Of a stretch of 64,000 bases of DNA, positions 27,483-35,564 are shown in pieces (position 1 is the stretch's first letter; each line of letters opens with the position of its first letter). This stretch comes from Dechloromonas sp. TW-R-39-2. GTDB taxonomy: Bacteria; Pseudomonadota; Gammaproteobacteria; Burkholderiales; Rhodocyclaceae. Where the stretch lies: NCBI RefSeq assembly GCF_016864195.1, contig NZ_CP045202.1:2573001-2637000 (forward strand). The letters run 5' to 3'. Under the pieces are notes generated by a model. The model searched no databases. It worked only from the letters and a program-made list of their open reading frames with translations, and was not told the DNA's origin. The translations under genes were made by a program, and so were the position numbers.

Positions 27483-28526
27483 CTACGTTTTGTTGGCCAG
27501 AGCTAAATCATCTGGCCGTCCTACATCAAGCCAAGGCTCATGCATAGGAAAGGCAACGGTACGTTTACCCTCGTACTGCAGTTGCTCGAAGAGGCTGGGC
27601 ATATCCAGCAGCATGTTAGGCTTGACGTGAGTCAACGCCTGTGGGCTCAGCGCGTAGATTCCGGCATTGATGTGCGTTCGATTAACCGGTTTTTCCTCAA
27701 AGCCAACGATATCGACTCCATTTGTCTGCACCACGCCAAAGGGATGCTGCCATTCGTAGAGACGTACTGCCATGGTGGCGGCAGCCCCTTGCCGATAATG
27801 GAAATCCAGCACTTCACCATATCGAATGTCGGAGAGGACATCGCCGTTGGTCACAATAAAGGAATCAGAAGGCTGCGGATTGAGCAAGCCAAGAGCCCCG
27901 GCCGTACCCAGTGGGGATATCTCGCGCAGGTAGTCGATGCTTACATCCCAACGCGAACCGTCGCCGAAATAATCTTCGATTACGTGACCGAGATACATAA
28001 TGGCCAGCACGAAGTGGCGAAAACCCTCTCCTCGGGCACGCTCAATGATGTGCTCTAGCATAGGCTTTCCGGCAACAGGTAGCATCGGCTTTGGGCAGGT
28101 TTCGGTGTGGGGGCGCATTCGCTTTCCCAAACCTCCTGCCATGATCACAATAGTATTGGAGCGAACCTCTCCTGCCACGTCGTCATCCCAGAGATGGAGT
28201 CCGACAACCCGATGATCGCCATCGACCACAGGAAGCTGCCGCAATTTGTTGACACGCATCAGATGCGCAACCATCTCCCGCCCCATTTCCGGCGGCACCA
28301 CCAAGGAGTTGCTGCGCATTACAGCAGACAATGGGGAATCAATCTGCCCGCCCCGTAACAAACCGCGGCGAATATCTCCATCAGTAACAGTACCCAATAA
28401 TCTGCCAAAATCATCGACTACGAGCACGATCTGCAGCCCACTCTCGTTCAAATTGGCAATAACGTCTCGGATAAGCTTGTCCGGCGACAGCATAATTTTT
28501 CGCCACAGGTGTTCTGGCAGACTCAT
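27483..28526 (-). CDS. ptmE: Glucosamine-1-phosphate guanylyltransferase-like protein (CBS pair + nucleotidyltransferase)
   Basis: 347 aa. Residues 10-115 are two CBS motifs (VVDDFGRLLGTVTDGDIRRGLL, LPVVDGDHRVVGL). From 125 on there is a nucleotidyltransferase: IVIMAGGLGKRMRPHTETCPKPMLPVAGKPML, FIVTNGDVLSD and GIYALSP. This arrangement is that of PtmE, which makes the GDP-amino sugar used for legionaminic acid. The ATG overlaps the legG stop (ATGA) and sits four bases after an 11-G tract, so tract length can affect initiation. An internal ATG at codon 12 is an alternative start. Confidence 0.88.
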   Translation of the reverse strand: MSLPEHLWRKIMLSPDKLIRDVIANLNESGLQIVLVVDDFGRLLGTVTDGDIRRGLLRGGQIDSPLSAVMRSNSLVVPPEMGREMVAHLMRVNKLRQLPVVDGDHRVVGLHLWDDDVAGEVRSNTIVIMAGGLGKRMRPHTETCPKPMLPVAGKPMLEHIIERARGEGFRHFVLAIMYLGHVIEDYFGDGSRWDVSIDYLREISPLGTAGALGLLNPQPSDSFIVTNGDVLSDIRYGEVLDFHYRQGAAATMAVRLYEWQHPFGVVQTNGVDIVGFEEKPVNRTHINAGIYALSPQALTHVKPNMLLDMPSLFEQLQYEGKRTVAFPMHEPWLDVGRPDDLALANKT

Positions 28527-29701
28527 GTCGCCCCCCCCCCCGAAGCAGCAGGAAGGTCAAAAAACGTCTTTTTCACCAGTTTATCCAGTTCCAGTTGTTT
28601 AATTTCAGCAACGATCCGCGCGCTAGCACCACCATTCCCGTAGGGATTGTGCACATTGTAAAGGCTAGACCGATATTCGGTCGAAAACAGCGTAGCGATG
28701 GCATCAGTGATAGCTCCACGTTCAACCTCGCAATTAATCACGCTGGAAGCCTGCTCTCGCCCGTGCTGACGGCTACCGAGGTTAACCGTACCAACACGAA
28801 ACGATGGAGCCTCCAAAAGACCACTCGAGGAGTTTCCTACAACGCCGTCGACCAAGGCCATGCAGGATAAATAGCGTTGCTGACCCAGTGACACAAATAC
28901 CTTGGCATTGCTGCGGCCATCAACAAACGCATACACTTGACGCATGAGCTCCCGCCCACCAGCATCGGCGTTGGGTAAAGTAAAGATCAAACCAACATTA
29001 TCAAGCGGAGCAAGGGCTGCCAGCAATTCTGCCATTTGCGCTGCTGGCGACGCCGTATCAAGGGTCGCCGGATGAAAGGTTACCAGCAGGTTGCGTTGAC
29101 GAAATTGAAAATCCAGCGATGCTTCCAAGGCTTCGCGAGAAATGAGGGGCTGCCGCATGATTGCATCAACACCCAAGCCACCAACGCAGATCACCCTTTC
29201 TGGACTCTCACCAAGTTGGATAACACGCTGCCGGTAGGCTTCGGTGGCCACAAAATGGACGTGGGACATTTTGGTAACCGCGTGGCGAATTGCGTCGTCA
29301 ACCGCCCCCTCAGTCAGTTCACCACCGTGCAAATGAGCAACCGGGATACGCGCAACCAAAGCAGCACTGACCGCGGCAAGTATCTCAAAACGGTCTCCCA
29401 AGACGATCACCAAGTCTGGAGTAAGGGATTGAAAGGCATCTGCAAATCCAATCACCCCCAAACCGATCGACTTCCCGATAGCCGATGGAGAATCTCCGCT
29501 GAGCAGCATTTCTACCTTGCGGTCGATAATAAATCCATCCAATTCGATTTCGCGGTAGGTATCACCAAATTCCGGAGCCAGATGCATACATGTGGCAATG
29601 ACTTGTAGCGACAAACAAGGGTCGGCCTCGATGTCCTGCATCAACCAACGTAACAAGCCATATTCGGCGCGAGTTCCCGTAACGACGCAAATCCTACGCA
29701 T
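28523..29701 (-). CDS. legG: NeuC/LegG-type hydrolysing sugar 2-epimerase
   Basis: 392 aa GT-B-like epimerase: ICVVTGTRAEYGLL at the N-terminus, LVIVLGDRFEI near residue 92, AHLHGGELTEGAVDDAIRHAV near 122, and VGNSSSGLLEAP near 280. It would release a 6-deoxymannose-type diacetamido sugar from its nucleotide for condensation by LegI. The last codons run through an 11-base G tract (encoding Ser-Gly-Gly-Gly-Ala-Thr-stop), so length changes alter the C-terminus or fuse it to PtmE. The ATG overlaps the legI stop by one base (TAATG). Confidence 0.9.
   Translation of the reverse strand: MRRICVVTGTRAEYGLLRWLMQDIEADPCLSLQVIATCMHLAPEFGDTYREIELDGFIIDRKVEMLLSGDSPSAIGKSIGLGVIGFADAFQSLTPDLVIVLGDRFEILAAVSAALVARIPVAHLHGGELTEGAVDDAIRHAVTKMSHVHFVATEAYRQRVIQLGESPERVICVGGLGVDAIMRQPLISREALEASLDFQFRQRNLLVTFHPATLDTASPAAQMAELLAALAPLDNVGLIFTLPNADAGGRELMRQVYAFVDGRSNAKVFVSLGQQRYLSCMALVDGVVGNSSSGLLEAPSFRVGTVNLGSRQHGREQASSVINCEVERGAITDAIATLFSTEYRSSLYNVHNPYGNGGASARIVAEIKQLELDKLVKKTFFDLPAASGGGAT
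28531..28541 (-). repeat. Poly-G tract (11 bases) at the legG/ptmE junction
   Basis: Eleven consecutive C on the plus strand, i.e. G on the coding strand, lie in the last codons of legG, four bases before the ptmE ATG. No other homopolymer noticed in the window exceeds 8. With 12 or 9 G the legG frame would run straight into ptmE in frame; with 10 G it would extend about 39 codons in another frame. Confidence 0.95.
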
Positions 29702-30702
29702 TACAGTTGTATCGGTTCGTCGGGCGCAAAGTCCCGTGGTGCCGGACGGCCCAGCAACTCATCAAGACACATCGGCGAGATCCCCGTACCAGGACGTTTT
29801 GCCACAAGATTTTGCTCCGAGAACAGCTCACCCTGCGTTATCACCCGGGCAGCGACCAGCGATTTTCGCGCCACCAATCGATTTTTCACCTCGCTGTCCG
29901 AAGGACTCTTAATGCCATCTCCAAGCGCAAGCTCGAGGTTACGGATCGAATAGACCAAGCGTGCTAGTTCATCGGGCTCAATGCTTGCATTGTGATCAGG
30001 GCCAGGCAGTTTACGATCAAGCGTAATGTGTTTTTCGATGATACAGGCCCCAAGCGCGACTGCAGCAATAGCAATCTCGATTCCCTTGGTATGATCTGAA
30101 AATCCGACACTAACGCCAAAAGCCTGACGAATGGATTGCATTGCTCTTAAATTTACTTCGCGCATCGGTACAGGATATTCGGTATTACAGTGAAGCACGA
30201 AAATCCGGTCACGCGTCATTCCAGCCTTCTCAAGCACCATCAAGGCTGCTTCAATCTCGCCAAGATTAGACATGCCCGTCGATAGAATAACCGGCTTACC
30301 AAAACTGCCAACGCGTCGCAGGTAAGTGAGATTTGTAATTTCGCCGGAAGGAATTTTGATTCTTTCCATGCCGAGAGACATTAGATAATCAAGACTTTCT
30401 ATATCGAATGCCGTTGAGAAAAATTCAATCCCTCGTAATTTACAGTGAGCGATAAGTTGCTCATGCATTGCTTCGCTTAGCTCCAGTCGCCGAATCATCT
30501 CGTACTGTGACTCATCGGCTGCCGTGGTGACCATCTGGTATGCGGCTTTCTTGGCTGACGCCGTAACCAACCGGTCAGCCTTAAAGGTTTGAAACTTGAC
30601 GATGTCTGCTCCTGCGTCTGCCGCAGCATCGATCAAGTGCCGTGCCATTGTCAGGTCACCGTTATGATTGACCCCTGCTTCGGCAATAATCAAAGTTCTC
30701 AT
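29701..30702 (-). CDS. legI: NeuB/LegI-type nonulosonate synthase
   Basis: 333 aa. A PEP-condensing TIM barrel opens with IIAEAGVNHNGDLTMAR; KFQTFKADRLV, ILSTGMSNLGEIEAAL, LHCNTEYPVP and GFSDHTKG are NeuB motifs; the C-terminal ~60 residues form an antifreeze-like SAF domain (SLVAARVITQGE..). It condenses the product of LegG with phosphoenolpyruvate to give the nine-carbon acid. NeuNAc synthase is the alternative, but the accompanying genes fit legionaminic acid. The 94-base gap before it is AT-rich, lacks a clear Shine-Dalgarno sequence, and may hold a promoter. Confidence 0.92.
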   Translation of the reverse strand: MRTLIIAEAGVNHNGDLTMARHLIDAAADAGADIVKFQTFKADRLVTASAKKAAYQMVTTAADESQYEMIRRLELSEAMHEQLIAHCKLRGIEFFSTAFDIESLDYLMSLGMERIKIPSGEITNLTYLRRVGSFGKPVILSTGMSNLGEIEAALMVLEKAGMTRDRIFVLHCNTEYPVPMREVNLRAMQSIRQAFGVSVGFSDHTKGIEIAIAAVALGACIIEKHITLDRKLPGPDHNASIEPDELARLVYSIRNLELALGDGIKSPSDSEVKNRLVARKSLVAARVITQGELFSEQNLVAKRPGTGISPMCLDELLGRPAPRDFAPDEPIQL

Positions 30703-30796
30703 TTTTAATGAATTTAAAATATTAATGAAATATCTTCACTTATGCCGCTCAAGTAACCCCAATAAGATAGGGGCGAGAGAATTTCACCCGGATAAA

Positions 30797-31972
30797 TCAT
30801 CGGGATATGGCTACTAACTGAGGACTACTTGGAATGTTAATAATGCGCTTTTCTAGGGAACTCGTCACCGGCAGTTCCATACGTGGGCATTCTGCGTATG
30901 GACGAAGTCGGTGCAAAGGTGTCCAAGCTGGCCGCGTCATTAATCCATTGTTATTACTCGCCTCAAGTAGACTGCTGTGCATGCTAGCGTGCTCGTTGTC
31001 GAGTAGCAGAGTCTGCAACCAGTAGTTGCTCCTGCAATCTTCTTGCTCACCAAATACGCGAATGCCTTCAATTCCCGAGAATGCCTCGCGATAATGCGCA
31101 AATAACTGTCGCTTGGCAGCAAGAAACTCGGGGAGTTGCTCAATTTGGGCACACCCCAGCGCTGCATTTATATTCGGCATCCGATAGTTAAAACCGACCA
31201 TATCGTGATCGAAACGCCAGCGATGTGGCAATTTGGCGGTAGTTGTGATGTGTTTTGCTAACTTAGCTAGCACTTCGTCGTTAGTGACAATTGCGCCACC
31301 ACCGCCAGTAGTAATAATTTTGTTGCCATTAAAGCTGAAGGCAGCGAGGCGACCAAAATTGCCGGTATGACGGTCGCGATAATACGATCCAAGGGACTCA
31401 GCAGCATCTTCGATAAATTCTAGGTGAAATCGCTTTGCGACCTCCAGAAGTGCGTCCAAGTTGGAAGGGTGCCCAAAGGTATGCATTGGTAACAAGGCGC
31501 GAATACGGCGTCCAGTTAGGCGGTTGTAACACGCATCGCCCCGAAATTCACTGATATTGCCGAGATGTTCAGACAAAGCCTCAGGATCAATTCCAAGTGA
31601 GTTCTCTTCGACATCAACAAAATGCGGGACGGCATCGCAGTAGCTAACGGCATTGGCTGTAGCCACAAAGGTCAGGGACTGCATCACTACTTCATCACCT
31701 GATTCAACGCCAGCGAGTTTAAGGCAGATATGGAGGGCTGCTGTGCCATTTACTACAGCTATAGCGTACCGGGCGCCGGTAAACTCGGCGATATCGTGCT
31801 CGAAGCGATCAACAAATTTGCCGACAGACGAAACCCAGCCGGTGTCCAGGCACTCCTTGACGTACGCCCACTCGTTCCCTTGGAAATGCGGTTCGTGCAG
31901 CGGCGCCGAGCCTGTGGGAACAACCGAGCGCAACGCATCGAGAACAGAAGCAGGTGTGAAATTAGATGACAT
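30797..31972 (-). CDS. legC: LegC-type aminotransferase (DegT/DnrJ/EryC1/StrS)
   Basis: 391 aa from the ATG that overlaps the legB stop by 11 bases; a longer frame exists but runs deep into legB. PLP enzyme with VNGTAALHICLKLAGV, EFIEDAAESLGSYY and FSFNGNKIITTGGGGAIV, the Lys being the Schiff-base residue. It would aminate C4 of the 4-keto-6-deoxy sugar made by LegB. It resembles the other aminotransferase at 5815-7020 only in family motifs. Confidence 0.9.
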   Translation of the reverse strand: MSSNFTPASVLDALRSVVPTGSAPLHEPHFQGNEWAYVKECLDTGWVSSVGKFVDRFEHDIAEFTGARYAIAVVNGTAALHICLKLAGVESGDEVVMQSLTFVATANAVSYCDAVPHFVDVEENSLGIDPEALSEHLGNISEFRGDACYNRLTGRRIRALLPMHTFGHPSNLDALLEVAKRFHLEFIEDAAESLGSYYRDRHTGNFGRLAAFSFNGNKIITTGGGGAIVTNDEVLAKLAKHITTTAKLPHRWRFDHDMVGFNYRMPNINAALGCAQIEQLPEFLAAKRQLFAHYREAFSGIEGIRVFGEQEDCRSNYWLQTLLLDNEHASMHSSLLEASNNNGLMTRPAWTPLHRLRPYAECPRMELPVTSSLEKRIINIPSSPQLVAISR

Positions 31973-32960
31973 AGCTGTCAGACCTGTACCGTCTGAGGTT
32001 GTCTGGATTGCTAAACCATGCGACTGTCTCAGCCATGCCACGCTTCATGCCTTCGCGGCCTGCGTATTCAGGCTTCCACCCAGCGATTTCCCATGCCTTT
32101 GTGTTATCCGCCCACAAACGATCCACTTCACTTTTCTCCGGACGCAAGCGGACTGCATCGGTCTCTATCTCAACGTCCACTCCCATGGTCTCGGCAATCA
32201 AGCGAACTGTGTCAATAATCGATATCTCAAAATTGCTGCCGATATTGATGACTTCACCAATCGAGCCCTCGGATTCTGCGATGGCATGGAAACCACGCAC
32301 CGTGTCCTGAACGTAGTTGAAGTCCCTTGTTGGATGTAGCGCCCCCAGTTTCAGTTTTCGCTTGCCACTTGCGATCTGGGTAATAACCGTCGGAATGATG
32401 GCTCGTGCCGACTGACGCGGCCCATAGGTATTAAATGGACGGATGATACTGACGGGGGTATTGAATGCGTTGTAGAAAGAAAGCGCAATTTGGTCACTTC
32501 CTATTTTGGTCGCGGAATAGGGAGACTGACCTTGCAGCGGATGCTTTTCATCAATCGGGACGTATCGAGCAGTACCATACACTTCGCTGGTTGACGTTTG
32601 AATCACACGCTCCACCCCGAGGTCTCGTGCTGCCTGAACGACGTTCAGCGTTCCCTTAATATTCGTATCAACATAGGTGTCTGGTGAGTGATACGAATAG
32701 GGAATAGCGATCAAAGCAGCCAAATTCAAAACGATATCACAGCCTTCCATCGCCTTGCGCACCCCGTTCGGATCACGCACGTCGCCGGCGAACACATCAA
32801 ATTTTCCACGCACGTCCGGTGCGCACTGATCAAGCCAACCCCAACTATCAAATGAGTTGTAAAGCACAAAAGCACGGACGTCATACCCCTGTCGCACCAT
32901 ATGTTCAGTAAGGTGCGAACCTATGAATCCATCGGCACCGGTAATAAGAACTTTTTTCAT
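31962..32960 (-). CDS. legB: LegB-type NAD-dependent 4,6-dehydratase
   Basis: 332 aa extended SDR: LITGADGFIGSHLTEHMV near residue 5, AALIAIPYSYHSPDTYVDTN near 85, catalytic Tyr-Lys in QSPYSATKIGSDQ near 150, and RPFNTYGPRQSARAIIPTVI. Sequence style matches the dehydratases that open the legionaminic acid pathway on a nucleotide-linked GlcNAc. It is first of the leg series after a 76-base AT-rich gap that could hold an internal promoter; no strong Shine-Dalgarno sequence is visible. Confidence 0.9.
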   Translation of the reverse strand: MKKVLITGADGFIGSHLTEHMVRQGYDVRAFVLYNSFDSWGWLDQCAPDVRGKFDVFAGDVRDPNGVRKAMEGCDIVLNLAALIAIPYSYHSPDTYVDTNIKGTLNVVQAARDLGVERVIQTSTSEVYGTARYVPIDEKHPLQGQSPYSATKIGSDQIALSFYNAFNTPVSIIRPFNTYGPRQSARAIIPTVITQIASGKRKLKLGALHPTRDFNYVQDTVRGFHAIAESEGSIGEVINIGSNFEISIIDTVRLIAETMGVDVEIETDAVRLRPEKSEVDRLWADNTKAWEIAGWKPEYAGREGMKRGMAETVAWFSNPDNLRRYRSDSYVI

Positions 32961-33036
32961 TAAATATTAATAATCCCACTTAACCTATGATCAATTTACT
33001 ATGCTTTGGTAGATATTTTACCTGTAGTCAGCATGC

Positions 33037-33570
33037 TCAATACTCTCGAAAAGCACATCCAGCGTCATCTTTAGCTGACAGCATCGGCTTTTCCGAAATA
33101 GGCCATTTAATACCTATTAACACATCATCCCAACGAATACATCGCTCATGCTCCGGCGCGTAGTAATCCGTCGTCTTGTAGAGAAACTCGGCCGTATCGC
33201 TCAACGTCAGGAAACCATGGGCAAAGCCTGGCGGAACCCAGAACTGCTTTTTGTTCTCAGCCGAGAGTATTTCACCGACCCATTGTCCGTACGTTTTGGA
33301 GCCTTTGCGAATGTCGACCGCAACATCGAAAACCTCGCCCTGCACGACACGCACCAGCTTGCCTTGTGGCTGAACAACTTGATAGTGCAAGCCGCGCAAG
33401 ACGTTTTTGGCGCTTTTCGAATGATTGTCCTGCACGAAAATCACATCCAGCCCGGTGGCTTCCTTGAAGGCTGCTTGATTGAAGCTTTCAAAGAAAAAAC
33501 CACGGTCATCACCAAAAACCTTTGGCTCGATGACAAGAACTTCGGGAATTGCAGTTGGCGTGACTTTCAT
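33037..33570 (-). CDS. rmlC: dTDP-4-dehydrorhamnose 3,5-epimerase
   Basis: 177 aa cupin. The motifs DDRGFFFESFN, FVQDNHSKSAKNVLRGLHYQ (catalytic His) and VFDVAVDIRKGSKTYGQWVG are diagnostic, and KFWVPPGFAHGF-like QFWVPPGFAHGFL follows. It epimerises C3 and C5 of dTDP-4-keto-6-deoxy-glucose. Its ATG overlaps the rmlA stop by one base (TGATG). The RmlD reductase that should follow is not in the window. Confidence 0.96.
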   Translation of the reverse strand: MKVTPTAIPEVLVIEPKVFGDDRGFFFESFNQAAFKEATGLDVIFVQDNHSKSAKNVLRGLHYQVVQPQGKLVRVVQGEVFDVAVDIRKGSKTYGQWVGEILSAENKKQFWVPPGFAHGFLTLSDTAEFLYKTTDYYAPEHERCIRWDDVLIGIKWPISEKPMLSAKDDAGCAFREY

Positions 33571-34454
33571 CAGTAAATCTTTTCCTTGAGCATGCCCAGC
33601 AGGTATTGGCCGTAGCCGGTCTTGGCGTAGGACTGGGCGATATTGACCAAATCATCGTCGGATATCCATTTTTGACGCCAGGCAATTTCCTCCGGGCACG
33701 CCACTTTCAGGCCCTGGCGTTTTTCAATTGTGGCGATGAATTGCCCCGCCTCAAGCAGCGAATCATGTGTGCCGGTATCGAGCCAGGCATAACCGCGCCC
33801 CATGATCTCGACCTTGAGTTGATTGCGCTCCAGGTAAACACGATTGACGTCGGTAATTTCCAGCTCGCCGCGCGCGCTCGGTTTGATCGATTTTGCGATG
33901 TCGACCACGGCATTGTCGTAAAAATACAGGCCGGTGACGGCGTAGCGCGACTTCGGTACAACCGGCTTTTCTTCAATCGAAATGGCACGTTGGTAGGCAT
34001 CGAAAGCGACAACGCCGTAACGCTCCGGATCAGTGACCGCGTAAGCAAAGACAGTAGCCCCCTGCTCGTCGGCATTGGCCGAGTGCAGCAAATCGCTGAA
34101 TTCGTGGCCATGAAAGATGTTGTCGCCAAGGATCAGCGCCGAGGGGTCGTTCCCGACGAAGTCGGCACCCAGAATGAAAGCCTGCGCCAGGCCATCCGGA
34201 CTGGGCTGGACGGCATACTGAAGGTTGATCCCCCACTGGCTGCCATCACCGAGCAACTGGGCAAAACGCGGCGTGTCCTGCGGCGTCGAAATGACCAGAA
34301 TATCGCGGATTCCCGCCAGCATCAGCGTGGTCAGCGGATAGTAGATCATCGGCTTGTCGTAGATCGGCAACAACTGCTTCGAGACCGACAAGGTGGCCGG
34401 ATAAAGCCGGGTGCCGGAACCGCCGGCCAGGATGATGCCTTTGCGTTTGATCAT
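33570..34454 (-). CDS. rmlA: Glucose-1-phosphate thymidylyltransferase
   Basis: 294 aa from the ATG at 34454, which overlaps the rmlB stop (ATGA); the frame extends ten codons upstream into rmlB but the family begins at [19 protein letters not shown]. Further motifs are [42 protein letters not shown] and the closing [10 protein letters not shown]. It makes dTDP-glucose from dTTP and glucose 1-phosphate. Confidence 0.96.
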   Translation of the reverse strand: MIKRKGIILAGGSGTRLYPATLSVSKQLLPIYDKPMIYYPLTTLMLAGIRDILVISTPQDTPRFAQLLGDGSQWGINLQYAVQPSPDGLAQAFILGADFVGNDPSALILGDNIFHGHEFSDLLHSANADEQGATVFAYAVTDPERYGVVAFDAYQRAISIEEKPVVPKSRYAVTGLYFYDNAVVDIAKSIKPSARGELEITDVNRVYLERNQLKVEIMGRGYAWLDTGTHDSLLEAGQFIATIEKRQGLKVACPEEIAWRQKWISDDDLVNIAQSYAKTGYGQYLLGMLKEKIY

Positions 34455-35515
34455 GTGCGCGCTCCGTAATTCCGGTCCAGCCACTGGCGATAGCTGCCAC
34501 TCGTCACGTTGGCCACCCAGGCCTGATTATCGAGATACCACTGCACCGTCTTGCGAATCCCTGTTTCAAAGGTTTCAGCCGGTTTCCAACCCAGCTCACG
34601 CTCGATTTTGGTCGCATCGATGGCATAACGCCGGTCGTGACCGGGACGATCCTGGACATAGGCAATCTGCGCCTTGTACGGCTTGCCATCAGCCCGTGGG
34701 CTGAGTTCATCGAGGATCGTACACAACGTATGGACAACCTCAAGATTGGGCTTTTCGTTCCAGCCGCCCACATTGTAGGTTTCGCCCAATTGGCCAGCCT
34801 CCAGCACGCGACGAATGGCACAGCAATGGTCCTTGACGTAAAGCCAGTCGCGGATCTGCTGACCATCACCGTAGATCGGCAGCGGCTTGCCGGCCAGTGC
34901 ATTGTGGATAACCAGTGGAATAAGCTTTTCTGGAAAGTGGTAAGGGCCGTAGTTGTTGGAGCAGTTGGTGGTCAGTACCGGCAGGCCGTAGGTGTGGTGG
35001 TAAGCCCGCACCAGATGGTCGCTGGCAGCCTTGCTGGCTGAATACGGACTGTTCGGCTCGTAGCGGTTGGTTTCGGCAAAAGCGGGGTCATCCTTGGCCA
35101 GTGAGCCATACACCTCGTCGGTCGAGACGTGCAAAAACCTGAATTCATTTTTGGCCGGATTTTCCAGTTGACCGTAGTAAGCGCGCACCGCTTCCAGCAA
35201 ACGGAAGGTACCGACGATATTGGTCTGAATGAAATCTTCCGGGCCATGAATGCTGCGGTCGACGTGCGATTCAGCCGCAAAATTAAGGATCGCACGCGGC
35301 TTGTGCTCGGCCAGCAAACGACTCAGCAGTTCACCATCGTCAATGCTGCCGTGAACAAAAATATGGCGCGAATCACCCTGCAAGCTGGACAGGTTATCGA
35401 GATTTCCGGCATAGGTCAGCGCATCGAGATTGAGCACGGGCTCGTCGGATTGCGCCAACCAGTCGAGCACAAAATTGCTGCCGATAAAGCCGGCACCACC
35501 GGTGACCAGAATCAT
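34451..35515 (-). CDS. rmlB: dTDP-glucose 4,6-dehydratase
   Basis: 354 aa extended [51 protein letters not shown], catalytic Tyr-Lys in [12 protein letters not shown] and [18 protein letters not shown]. It forms dTDP-4-keto-6-deoxy-glucose, the second step to dTDP-L-rhamnose. It is the first glycan-cluster gene after the conserved gyrA-tyrA block, with GGGG before its ATG. Confidence 0.97.
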   Translation of the reverse strand: MILVTGGAGFIGSNFVLDWLAQSDEPVLNLDALTYAGNLDNLSSLQGDSRHIFVHGSIDDGELLSRLLAEHKPRAILNFAAESHVDRSIHGPEDFIQTNIVGTFRLLEAVRAYYGQLENPAKNEFRFLHVSTDEVYGSLAKDDPAFAETNRYEPNSPYSASKAASDHLVRAYHHTYGLPVLTTNCSNNYGPYHFPEKLIPLVIHNALAGKPLPIYGDGQQIRDWLYVKDHCCAIRRVLEAGQLGETYNVGGWNEKPNLEVVHTLCTILDELSPRADGKPYKAQIAYVQDRPGHDRRYAIDATKIERELGWKPAETFETGIRKTVQWYLDNQAWVANVTSGSYRQWLDRNYGART

Positions 35516-35564
35516 TTGCCCAACCCCTTGAAACTGAAGAACGAGGAAATATCGATACGCCGCA

